From the NCBI GenBank assembly GCA_016213135.1, contig JACRBQ010000079.1, forward strand, positions 19,058 to 83,057: 64,000 nucleotides of DNA. Direction: 5' to 3'. Shown here piece after piece: positions 19,432-26,282 of this stretch; the first letter of the stretch is position 1, and each line of letters opens with the position of its first letter. The DNA is from Chloroflexota bacterium. GTDB taxonomy: Bacteria > Chloroflexota > Anaerolineae > Anaerolineales > VGOW01. Both the position numbers and the translations under genes were made by a program. Below the pieces are notes generated by a model. It saw nothing but the letters and a program-made list of their open reading frames with translations, had not been told where the DNA came from and did no database searches.

Positions 19432-20208
19432 TCATCGTTCCGCGTTCAGCGTTTGGGTTAGCCCATCGTCCGGCGCGCCAAAGAGGCGGTGGAGGCCTTC
19501 GACCGTGAGCAGGGCTTCGCGGACGGTGACGGGGCGGCCCAGTTCCTGCGAACGGCGGCGCACAAAGAGCGGGTTCTGCGTTTTGTGACACAGGGCGGCG
19601 GCTTCCTTTTTGTCTAGCACCGGCGACACGTCCAGCACGAGGTCGGCGGGGTCGTCGGTGTTGGCGAGGCGCGGGCGCGGGTGCTCGGGGAAGTTGGCGG
19701 CGAAGGTGTAGAGGAGGGGTTGGACGTCACCCTCACCCCCGGCCCCTCTCCCTGAGGGCGAGGAGAGTTTACGCAATGAGGCCACTGCTGCTAATGCCAT
19801 TTGGTGCAGCAACACATGCGCCGGGTGGCCGTATTCGCCGTTGGAGCCGTGGGTGAGCACGGCGTCGATTTTGAATTGTTTGATGGCGGTGGCGATCTGC
19901 CCGGCCAGCATGACGGGGTTGTGCGCCGGCGCAAACAACTGCTCGCCGGGGCCAACGGTGGGGTCGGTGTAGCCAAGGAAGGTGAGGCTCTTGCCGCCGA
20001 GTTTGCCCACGGCGCATACCATTTCCTGCTCGCGCACCTCGCCCAGGTGTTCGCGATCGGTAAGGGGCGGTTCGCCGAGGTCGCCGCCTTCGCCACGGGT
20101 GAGGCAGGCCACGTGCACTGCCGCGCCACGGTCGGCCAGCAGGGCCAGCGCGCCGCCGGTGAGAATGGTTTCGTCGTCGGGATGAGCTACGAGGCAAAGG
20201 ATGTTCAT
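19432..20208 (-). CDS. PIG-L/LmbE family deacetylase
   Basis: 258 residues. Zinc-site motif AHPDDE near the N-terminus (MNILCLVAHPDDETI) and a second metal region GEYGHPAHVLLHQ. Family members remove the acetyl group from N-acetylglucosaminyl conjugates, as in bacillithiol or mycothiol synthesis and phosphatidylinositol glycans. An insertion (SSPSGRGAGGEG) comes from a CCCTCACCCC-type repeat. The ATG overlaps the stop of the PyrK-like gene as ATGA, so the two are translationally coupled, an unusual pairing. Substrate unknown. Confidence 0.88.
   Translation of the reverse strand: MNILCLVAHPDDETILTGGALALLADRGAAVHVACLTRGEGGDLGEPPLTDREHLGEVREQEMVCAVGKLGGKSLTFLGYTDPTVGPGEQLFAPAHNPVMLAGQIATAIKQFKIDAVLTHGSNGEYGHPAHVLLHQMALAAVASLRKLSSPSGRGAGGEGDVQPLLYTFAANFPEHPRPRLANTDDPADLVLDVSPVLDKKEAAALCHKTQNPLFVRRRSQELGRPVTVREALLTVEGLHRLFGAPDDGLTQTLNAER
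19728..19768. repeat. CCCTCACCCC/GAGAGGGGCC-type palindrome inside the PIG-L gene
   Basis: CCCCGGCCCCTCTCCCTGAG pairs partly with the following GGGCGAGGAGAG. It is in frame and encodes SSPSGRGAGGEG, a glycine-rich loop not expected in the family. Confidence 0.6.
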
Positions 20209-20906
20209 GTTTCCAGATCGGCCAAATTAAAGAACGGCCCCTCGGTGCAGGCCGGCTTCCAGCCGCGCGCGGTTCGCACGGCGCATGCGCCGCATGCGCC
20301 AGTGCCGCAGGGCATGGGCGGAGCGAAGAGGGCGCGGGCAAAGCCGGCGGCGACGGTGGGCCGCGCCGAGGCGAGGGCCTGGGCAATGGGTCGGTGCAGG
20401 CTTTGGGCCGTGTGGATGAAAACGAGATCGGCAGTGGGCGCAAAGTCGGCAGCCAGTTCGGGCAGGCTGCCCACGCGGATTTCGAGGCGCGGGTCGAGGG
20501 CATCGAGGGGGTAGGGCTGGGCCAGCAGCAGAGTCACGCTTCCACCGGATTCAATGGCCCGGGCCGCCACCGGCAGCAGCACGGCGGGAGTCTGGTCGGC
20601 GATGAGAAGGAGGCGCGAGGCGGCAGGCGGGCCGCCAACGGGCGATCCGGCCGGGGTCAGCACATCCACATCGGAGCCGGGCGCGATGAAGCGCAGAGCG
20701 GGATCGTCTTCGGCCAGATCGGCGGCGAAGCCGTTGGGGGTGATGACGGAGGGAAAGAGCGACCGGCGCAAATAGGGGTCGAAGGCGGGCGCCACACGCG
20801 CCAGCACGAACTGGCCGGGGGCGAGGGCGGCGACGCATTCAAAATGGAGCCGCACCCGTTGGCCGAGCAGTTCGATGCGTTGGCAGTGGGCGATGGTCTG
20901 GCGCAT
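20205..20906 (-). CDS. PyrK-like electron-transfer (FAD / 2Fe-2S) protein
   Basis: 233 residues from the ATG at 20906. Alternative ATGs lie at 20915 and 20918. The N-terminal ferredoxin-reductase barrel (GQFVLARVAPAFDPYLRRSLFPS) is followed by a nucleotide-binding domain and a C-terminal [2Fe-2S] site CGTGACGACAVRT...ACTEGPFF with four cysteines, as in the PyrK subunit of type 1B dihydroorotate dehydrogenase. It should pass electrons between NAD(H) and a flavoprotein. The likely partner is the PyrD-like protein two genes downstream. TATGAT lies seven nt before the chosen ATG, suggesting a leaderless message. Confidence 0.85.
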   Translation of the reverse strand: MRQTIAHCQRIELLGQRVRLHFECVAALAPGQFVLARVAPAFDPYLRRSLFPSVITPNGFAADLAEDDPALRFIAPGSDVDVLTPAGSPVGGPPAASRLLLIADQTPAVLLPVAARAIESGGSVTLLLAQPYPLDALDPRLEIRVGSLPELAADFAPTADLVFIHTAQSLHRPIAQALASARPTVAAGFARALFAPPMPCGTGACGACAVRTARGWKPACTEGPFFNLADLET

Positions 20907-20913
20907 GGCCTGC

Positions 20914-20919
20914 ATCATA
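20914..20919 (-). promoter_or_regulatory. -10 box (TATGAT) seven nt before the PyrK-like ATG
   Basis: On the minus strand: TATGAT, GCAGGCC, ATG. The same arrangement occurs before the Lgt-like gene (TATGAT, TACGGCC, ATG). Confidence 0.5.
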
Positions 20920-20950
20920 CAATGCCCAATGCCCAATGTGCAATGCGCAG
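20920..20950. repeat. Period-7 array (CAATGCC words)
   Basis: CAATGCC, CAATGCC, CAATGTG, CAATGCG in the divergent promoter region between the PyrK-like and SPFH genes. Confidence 0.75.
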
Positions 20951-20959
20951 CCGAGGTGC

Positions 20960-20983
20960 TATAATCGGTTGAGAAAAGGAGGG
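20960..20983 (+). promoter_or_regulatory. -10 box and strong ribosome site of the SPFH gene
   Basis: TATAAT at 20960-20965 is followed by AAGGAGGG at 20976-20983, eight nt before the ATG. This is a classic leadered start, in contrast to the leaderless-looking neighbours. Confidence 0.6.
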
Positions 20984-20991
20984 CTTTCCCC

Positions 20992-22056
20992 ATGAATGTC
21001 GCAAGTGTGGTTCAGTTCTTGGCCGCGTTGTCGTGGCTGGTGGTGGTCGGGTCGGTGGTGTTTGTCGGTATGGCGATTGCGCGCCGGGGCAAGTGGGGCG
21101 GGCTGGTGCCGCTGGTGATCGGCGCGGTGGTGCTGGCGGTGGTGCTGAACGCCGTGGCCGCCGGGATTGTCTTCATTCAGCCGGATGAGCGCGGCGTGGT
21201 GATCAGCGCACTGCAACCGCAGGGGTATCGCGCGGACGTACTCACGCCCGGTTTGCGTTGGGTGGTGCCGTTCTTCGAGACGGTGCAGTTGTACTCCATC
21301 TCGCGGCAGACGTACACCATGTCGGGCGTCTCTGGCGAGGGAGCGGTGGCCGGCAACGACTCGGTGCGGGCGCGGACGAAGGACGGGCAGGAGGTGTTCA
21401 TTGACGCCTCGGTGATTTACGCCGTTGATCCGACGCGGGTGGTCACACTGCACATTCAATGGCAGGGGCGTTTCGAAGATAACGTGGTGCGCCCGCTCTC
21501 GCGCGGCATTATCCGCGACGTGGCCTCGCAGTACGGGGTGGAAGAGATCGTCAGTTCAAAGCGCGTCGAGTTGGAGGCTACGATCACCCAGCAGTTGACC
21601 GACAAGTTGGGGGCAAACGATCTGATTCTGGTGGACTATATTCTGCGCGACATTCACTTCACCGACGAATACGCGGCGGCGGTGGAGCAGAAGCAGATCG
21701 CCGAACAGCAGGCGCAACAGGCCTTTTTTGTGGTGGAGCAGAGAAAGCAAGAGGCCGAGCAGGCGCGGCAGGTGGCACAAGGCACGGCGGACTCGGTGGT
21801 GATCGCGGCTAAAGGCTCGGCAGAGGCGCGGTTGATTCAGGCCCAAGCCGAAGCGACGGCGCTGCGGCAGATCGGTGACGCGTTGAAGGACAACCCTGAT
21901 CTGCTGCAATACACTTACGTGCAAAAGCTGGCGCCGGATGTGCAAGTGATGCTCGTTCCGTCGAACAGCCCCTATCTGTTCCAATTGCCGAGCGTGCCGG
22001 GCACGACCACTGTCTCGCCGACGCCGACGCCCACACTGCCGACAACGCCGCGGTAG
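20992..22056 (+). CDS. SPFH/band-7 (prohibitin-like) membrane protein
   Basis: 354 residues. Two N-terminal membrane helices (about 10-30 and 36-62) lead into a band-7 domain: IVFIQPDERGVVISALQPQG, GLRWVVPFFETVQLYSI, SVRARTKDGQEVFIDASVIY, VRPLSRGIIRDVASQYGVEEI. A coiled coil rich in Gln/Glu/Ala (about 225-275) and a Pro/Thr tail follow. Family members form large membrane-associated rings that organise membrane microdomains and modulate proteases. Strong promoter and Shine-Dalgarno signals suggest good expression. A hairpin terminator follows. Confidence 0.93.
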   Translation: MNVASVVQFLAALSWLVVVGSVVFVGMAIARRGKWGGLVPLVIGAVVLAVVLNAVAAGIVFIQPDERGVVISALQPQGYRADVLTPGLRWVVPFFETVQLYSISRQTYTMSGVSGEGAVAGNDSVRARTKDGQEVFIDASVIYAVDPTRVVTLHIQWQGRFEDNVVRPLSRGIIRDVASQYGVEEIVSSKRVELEATITQQLTDKLGANDLILVDYILRDIHFTDEYAAAVEQKQIAEQQAQQAFFVVEQRKQEAEQARQVAQGTADSVVIAAKGSAEARLIQAQAEATALRQIGDALKDNPDLLQYTYVQKLAPDVQVMLVPSNSPYLFQLPSVPGTTTVSPTPTPTLPTTPR

Positions 22057-22083
22057 CGAGTGCGAACGTGTGGCTTCTAACGT

Positions 22084-22117
22084 GAAGCGCGAGCATCGGC
22101 TTGCGCTTCATGTTTTC
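22084..22117 (+). terminator. Rho-independent terminator after the SPFH gene
   Basis: An 11-bp stem (GAAGCGCGAGC with GCTTGCGCTTC, one G-U pair), a 4-nt loop, then ATGTTTTCGTTT. Confidence 0.75.
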
Positions 22118-22258
22118 GTTTAACGGCTTACGCCGCCGGGCCACAATGGCAAAGCCCTCAGGAACGCTAAATTGGGGTTTACACTTCGCCAATTGAACGG
22201 TATGATCGTCCCGTCGTCCGCCGCCGCAGTTTCATTCTCATTCTCCTGCGAGCCTCCT

Positions 22259-22648
22259 ATGTCGTCCGAGCCGGAAAAAATCACCATCGTCGAAGGCCCC
22301 GCCCCGGCGTTTGAATCCACCGTTGAGCCGTGGCTGTATGCGCTGGCCGAGGGGCCGCACCTCAAGCGCATCGTGCGCTGCCTGTTGCGCACGCTCAACG
22401 GCACGGCGCTGCTCGAGCGCTGCACCAACGCCTGGGAAGAGGGCCGCGAAGTGTTTTTGGATTATCGGGATAACAGCGGTCTGCGCCAGCAAGCCCTCAT
22501 CGTGGCCGCGCGCTCCGGCGAGTTGGACGAGGGCCAGGTGCTGCAATTGTGGGTGCGGCTGGACTCGGCGCTGGACACCGAACTGGACGACGACGATTTG
22601 GATTTTGCCGACGACGACGAAGACGGGGACGGAGGCCCGCTCGAATAG
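22259..22648 (+). CDS. Small acidic protein of unknown function
   Basis: 129 residues from the ATG at 22259 (MSSEPEKITIVEG). The open frame continues upstream to 22172, but the TATGAT at 22200 suits a promoter for the later start. No known domain was recognised. The body has a helical segment (WLYALAEGPHLKRIVRCLLRTLNG), a region like YRDNSGLRQQALIVAARSGEL, and an extremely acidic tail with a run of Asp residues (TELDDDDLDFADDDEDGDGG). The tail may mimic nucleic acid or bind metal ions. A terminator follows, so it is probably monocistronic. Confidence 0.7.
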   Translation: MSSEPEKITIVEGPAPAFESTVEPWLYALAEGPHLKRIVRCLLRTLNGTALLERCTNAWEEGREVFLDYRDNSGLRQQALIVAARSGELDEGQVLQLWVRLDSALDTELDDDDLDFADDDEDGDGGPLE

Positions 22649-22690
22649 CAGGATGCTTCGGGCAACCTCGCCAACTCAAGATGCAATGGC

Positions 22691-22720
22691 AACGGCGCGA
22701 CTTCCGCGCCGTTTGCTTTT
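22691..22720 (+). terminator. Hairpin terminator after the acidic protein gene
   Basis: Perfect 9-bp stem AACGGCGCG/CGCGCCGTT with a 5-nt loop, followed by TGCTTTT. Confidence 0.7.
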
Positions 22721-22732
22721 GCGTTAGCCGCC

Positions 22733-23581
22733 ATGCCCACCCTCACTCTGCTGCACACCAACGACCTGCACGGCCAATTCGACCAAATGACCCGGCTGGG
22801 CACGCTCGTTCAACGCCAGCGGGCGCTGGCCGCCGCCGAGGGCCGCGCCGTGCTGCTGCTCGATGCCGGCGACTCCACCGACGAAGCCGCGTGGGAATGC
22901 CGCGTGACCAAAGGCCGCGCCAACTTTGCCATGCTGGAGGCCATGGGCTGCGACGCGGCGGTGCTGGGCAACACTGAAACTCAGTGGGATGCCGCCGCGC
23001 TGGAAAAGCTGGCGGCCTCCGTTCACTTCCCGGTACTGGCCGCCAACCTCCTCGCCGCCCATTCCAACCAGCCGCCTGCGCCCGGCGTGCGCGCATATGC
23101 GATGCTGACTGTGGCTGGGGTGCAAGTGGCCGTGGCCGGCGTGACCGTGGACGACCCCGGACTGCTTCGCCGCGCGGGCTATCGCAGCGAAGCGGGGGCG
23201 GTGGCGCTCGGCGGCCTCGTGCCGCACCTGCGCGCCGAGGGCGCGCAGGTGGTAATTGTGCTTTCACACATGGGGTTGGAACTGGACAAGGGCGCGGCAG
23301 CGGCGGCGCCGGGCATCGACGTGATTGTGGGAGGGCACAGCCACACTGCGCTGCACCGGCCCCATCGCGAAGGAGGCACGGTGATCGTGCAGGCGGGGCA
23401 TGGGGGAAACTACCTGGGACGCATTGACCTCGCGGTGAACGTCGCCGCCCTCCCACCCGTGGTGGCCCACGCCGAACTGATCGCCTGTGACGCCGCCGTG
23501 CCGCCCGATCCCACCCTGTCGGGGGTGCTGGAGTTGGTGCGCTTTGAGGCCGAGGGGGTGAGGAAGAAGGGCGATGGGTGA
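22733..23581 (+). CDS. Calcineurin-like metallophosphoesterase (5'-nucleotidase/UshA type)
   Basis: 282 residues, cytosolic (no signal peptide). The dimetal motifs are recognisable: LLHTNDLHGQF, LLDAGDSTDE, VLSHMGLELD, VGGHSHTALH and QAGHGGNYLGR. The normally conserved GNHE is GNTE here, losing the histidine that assists phosphate hydrolysis, so activity may be altered. It lacks the C-terminal nucleotide-binding domain of secreted 5'-nucleotidases. A repeat hairpin after the stop separates it from the convergent MBL gene. Confidence 0.85.
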   Translation: MPTLTLLHTNDLHGQFDQMTRLGTLVQRQRALAAAEGRAVLLLDAGDSTDEAAWECRVTKGRANFAMLEAMGCDAAVLGNTETQWDAAALEKLAASVHFPVLAANLLAAHSNQPPAPGVRAYAMLTVAGVQVAVAGVTVDDPGLLRRAGYRSEAGAVALGGLVPHLRAEGAQVVIVLSHMGLELDKGAAAAAPGIDVIVGGHSHTALHRPHREGGTVIVQAGHGGNYLGRIDLAVNVAALPPVVAHAELIACDAAVPPDPTLSGVLELVRFEAEGVRKKGDG

Positions 23582-23645
23582 AACGTGATGCGTGAAACGC
23601 GAATCCTAAAACGATATCACGCGTCACGTTTCACGGGTTACGTTT
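23580..23645. repeat. Inverted period-7 element (GTGAAAC / GTCACGT words) between convergent genes
   Basis: GTGAAAC, GTGATGC, GTGAAAC on the left mirror ATCACGC, GTCACGT, TTCACGG, GTTACGT on the right. The fold could end transcription from both sides. It overlaps the last codons of the MBL gene. Confidence 0.75.
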
Positions 23646-24539
23646 TTTTCGCTTCGCCCAGTAGCGGCTAATCCCATCCACGCACTGCGCCACATCGTTG
23701 ATTTTTGCGTAATCGTCCCGCGCGGCGGCATCCAGATTGGCGGCAGCGGCCCGTTCGAAATACCATGCCCCGTATCGCTCGATAATCTGCTCGCGGTTCA
23801 GACCCTCCTCGAGTCGTTGTCGCACAAATCCGGCGCACTCGTCCAGCAGCGGGGCGAAGCGGCGAAAGTGATCGGCCGGGTTGGCGACCCTGCCGAAATG
23901 GGTGGGGTAAATGGCTTTGAGGTCGAGCGCGGAAAGCCGGTTCACGGTCGCGTGCCATGCTTCCAGATCAAACTCCGGAGGCGGCGTGTGCACGGCGAGC
24001 CAGTCGTGTTGTGCCAGCCGGACACCGGCGGCGTCCCCCGTGAAGGCAATGTCTCCAATCTGAAAACAATGGTGATGGCGGGCGTGGCCCGGCGAGTCGA
24101 TGGCGCGGATCGTTGCGCCGCCGGTTTCAATCAAATCCCCATCGCCAATGGCATGAAGCCGCTCCGGCGGAACAGAAAGTATTTCTCCCCATAGCGTATC
24201 CAACGCGTCGCCGTAAATGCGAGCGGCGCTGGCGATGAGCTTTGACGGGTCGAGCAGGTGCGGCGCGCCGACGGTGTGAACGTGCACGGTCGCGCCCTGC
24301 CGCGCCCACCAACCCGCCGCCCCGGCGTGGTCGAGGTGGATGTGAGTCACCAGCACGTCGCGCACATCGGCGGGCTGTACGCCTAGGTCGCGCAGGCCGC
24401 GCAACAGATTGGGGATCGTGGAGCCGGGGCCGGTCTCGATGAGGGCAACACTCGCCAACCCGACGAGGGCGTAGGAGGCAATGAGTTGAGGGGCGCCGAA
24501 AAACTGAAGGTCAATTGTGTGTAGCTGGAAGCCGGGCAT
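23631..24539 (-). CDS. Metallo-beta-lactamase-fold hydrolase
   Basis: 302 residues from the ATG at 24539. The longer frame runs into the promoter region. The metal signature is THIHLDHAGAAGWWA, followed by DSPGHARHHHCFQIGDIAFTGDAAG and IYPTHFGRVANP, as in the glyoxalase II/MBL group. It may hydrolyse a thioester or lactone. A TATAAA box sits six nt before the ATG. It is divergent from gntR across an operator, so it may belong to the acyl-CoA regulon controlled by that protein. Confidence 0.88.
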   Translation of the reverse strand: MPGFQLHTIDLQFFGAPQLIASYALVGLASVALIETGPGSTIPNLLRGLRDLGVQPADVRDVLVTHIHLDHAGAAGWWARQGATVHVHTVGAPHLLDPSKLIASAARIYGDALDTLWGEILSVPPERLHAIGDGDLIETGGATIRAIDSPGHARHHHCFQIGDIAFTGDAAGVRLAQHDWLAVHTPPPEFDLEAWHATVNRLSALDLKAIYPTHFGRVANPADHFRRFAPLLDECAGFVRQRLEEGLNREQIIERYGAWYFERAAAANLDAAARDDYAKINDVAQCVDGISRYWAKRKKRNP

Positions 24540-24545
24540 GAGCCA

Positions 24546-24551
24546 TTTATA
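24546..24551 (-). promoter_or_regulatory. -10 box (TATAAA) six nt before the MBL-hydrolase ATG
   Basis: Minus-strand order TATAAA, TGGCTC, ATG. This is another leaderless-looking start. Confidence 0.4.
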
Positions 24552-24560
24552 ACACAAAGT

Positions 24561-24599
24561 TTGACAACGAGAAGCGCTTCGTGTAAAATTGTCGACAAT
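24561..24599 (+). promoter_or_regulatory. gntR promoter with overlapping palindromic operator
   Basis: TTGACA (24561-24566), a 17-nt spacer holding the palindrome GAAGCGCTTC, and TAAAAT (24584-24589) form a near-consensus promoter. The perfect 12-bp palindrome ATTGTCGACAAT (24588-24599) overlaps the -10 end and start site, and TCGACAA recurs just after. That is where a GntR repressor would block both divergent genes. Confidence 0.7.
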
Positions 24600-24619
24600 C
24601 GACAACTCTAGAATCCCCT

Positions 24620-25300
24620 ATGAATGAAGCGGTTTTCTCTCGCAGCAACCGGGCTGCTCTCCACCAGGACGTTTATCAGACCCTCAAATCGGCCATCCTC
24701 AAGGGGCGGCTGCAATCCGGCACGCGTCTGCGCGAGGCGGAAATCGCCGCGCAAATCGGCACCAGCCGCGCCCCCATCCGCGAGGCACTGCGCCAGCTTG
24801 AGCACGAAGGGCTGGTGGTCAATTCGCCCTACAAAGGCACATTCGTCGCCGTCTTCACCCCTCGCGACAGTCGCGAGTTGTGCTCGGTGCGAAGCCTGCT
24901 GGAGGGTCGCGCAGTGGCGGAGGCCATGAAGCGGATCACGCCCGCCGACCTCGAGCGGCTGGCGAAAATCATGGATGAAATGAGCGCCGTCGCTCGGAAG
25001 GACATAGAACTGTGGGAGTTCGTCGAAAAAGACCTCGCCTTCCACGAAGAAATTTGCCGCCTCTCCGGCAACGAGCGGCTTTTCAGAATCTGGTCCACTC
25101 TCGCTTCTCAAACACTGCTCTACTTGGTGATGGTCACCGAGGCTTATCTCGACCGTGAAGCGGTGGCCCGCACCCACGTTCCGGCGTTCGAGGCCATCCG
25201 CGCCGGAGATACCGGGCGGGCGCAAGCGGCACTGCAATATGCAATCGAGTCGGTGGGCGAAGACATGGCGCGGCGGTTGGAGCAGGCCCATGAGCGGTGA
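24620..25300 (+). CDS. GntR (FadR/FCD subfamily) transcriptional regulator
   Basis: 226 residues. Winged helix at about 10-75 (DVYQTLKSAILKGRLQSGTR, then IGTSRAPIREALRQLEHEG). An all-helical FCD effector domain follows with metal-site histidines in the pattern DLAFHEEICRLSGNERL and RTHVPAFEAIRAGD. FCD regulators sense small carboxylic acids or their CoA derivatives. Its stop overlaps the start of the MeaB-like GTPase gene by 11 nt, so it heads the mutase operon and likely represses it through the palindrome upstream. Confidence 0.93.
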   Translation: MNEAVFSRSNRAALHQDVYQTLKSAILKGRLQSGTRLREAEIAAQIGTSRAPIREALRQLEHEGLVVNSPYKGTFVAVFTPRDSRELCSVRSLLEGRAVAEAMKRITPADLERLAKIMDEMSAVARKDIELWEFVEKDLAFHEEICRLSGNERLFRIWSTLASQTLLYLVMVTEAYLDREAVARTHVPAFEAIRAGDTGRAQAALQYAIESVGEDMARRLEQAHER

Positions 25301-26282
25301 ACCGAGGCCGCTCCATTCCCGCAGGGATGATCCTCAAGCGCTGGCGGCAGGTGTGCGGCGCGGAGACCTGCGCACGATCGCGCGGCTGATCACGTTTGCC
25401 GAGCGGGACGAGGCCGCCGTGGCCCAAGTCATGCCGCTTCTTCAGCCGCATACGGGCCGCGCTCACATTGTCGGCATCACCGGCGCGCCCGGCTGCGGCA
25501 AAAGCACCCTGGTGGATCAGGTGATCGCCATCGCCCGCGCCGCGACTCTGCGCGTCGGCGTTGTAGCCGTGGATCCCTCCAGCCCGTTCACACGCGGAGC
25601 CATCCTGGCCGACCGCCTGCGAATGCAACGGCACAGCACCGACACGGGAACCTTCATTCGCAGCCTGGCCTCGCGCGACGAGTTGGGCGGACTCTCGGCG
25701 GCCACGTGGGACACAGTGCGCATTCTCGACGCCGCCGGTTATGACGTCATTCTCATCGAGACGGTGGGGGCCGGGCAGTTGGAGACAGATATCGTCGCCG
25801 GAGCGCACACGGTCGTCGTCGTGGCCGTGCCCGGGCTGGGCGATTCGATTCAGGCGATCAAAGCGGGGCTGATGGAGATTGCCGATATCTTCGTCGTCAA
25901 CATGGCCGACCGCCCCGACGCGGCGCAGGTCGTCAACGATTTGCGCGACATGCTGCGATTGAATCCCGATCACCCCACGTGGGAAATTCCCATCTTGACT
26001 ACGGTGGCCACAGTGGGGGCCGGGCTGCCGGAGCTATGGGCGGCCATTGAGCGGCACCGCGCAAATTTGCGCGAGAGCGGAGCATGGGCCGGGCGGTTGA
26101 AGAATCAGGCGCGGGCCGAATTGCTGAAGAGTCTAGATCGCCAGTGGCATCATCACGTGCAAGAACGTGTGGCGGCAAGCGGTAGTCTGGCGCGACTGGC
26201 GGAAGAGGTGGCGTCAAAGCGGTTGGATACGCACTCTGCCGCAACGCTGTTGTGGGAGGAGCTTGGATGGAAACAAAGGTGA
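25290..26282 (+). CDS. MeaB/ArgK-type G-protein chaperone of a B12-dependent mutase
   Basis: 330 residues from the ATG at 25290. Motifs: Walker A GITGAPGCGKSTLVDQ, VDPSSPFTRGAILADRLRM, the DxxG-type switch ETVGAGQLETDI and the base-recognition segment NMADRPDA in place of the usual NKAD. MeaB proteins bind acyl-CoA mutases, gate cofactor loading and protect radical intermediates using GTP. The coding region overlaps both gntR and the mutase gene, so the three are co-translated. NMAD instead of NKAD might change nucleotide preference. Confidence 0.93.
   Translation: MSGEPRPLHSRRDDPQALAAGVRRGDLRTIARLITFAERDEAAVAQVMPLLQPHTGRAHIVGITGAPGCGKSTLVDQVIAIARAATLRVGVVAVDPSSPFTRGAILADRLRMQRHSTDTGTFIRSLASRDELGGLSAATWDTVRILDAAGYDVILIETVGAGQLETDIVAGAHTVVVVAVPGLGDSIQAIKAGLMEIADIFVVNMADRPDAAQVVNDLRDMLRLNPDHPTWEIPILTTVATVGAGLPELWAAIERHRANLRESGAWAGRLKNQARAELLKSLDRQWHHHVQERVAASGSLARLAEEVASKRLDTHSAATLLWEELGWKQR

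Noticed and set aside
24571-24580. Palindrome GAAGCGCTTC as a second GntR operator
   Set aside because: It lies in the promoter spacer but is unlike ATTGTCGACAAT, so it is noted within the promoter rather than called separately.
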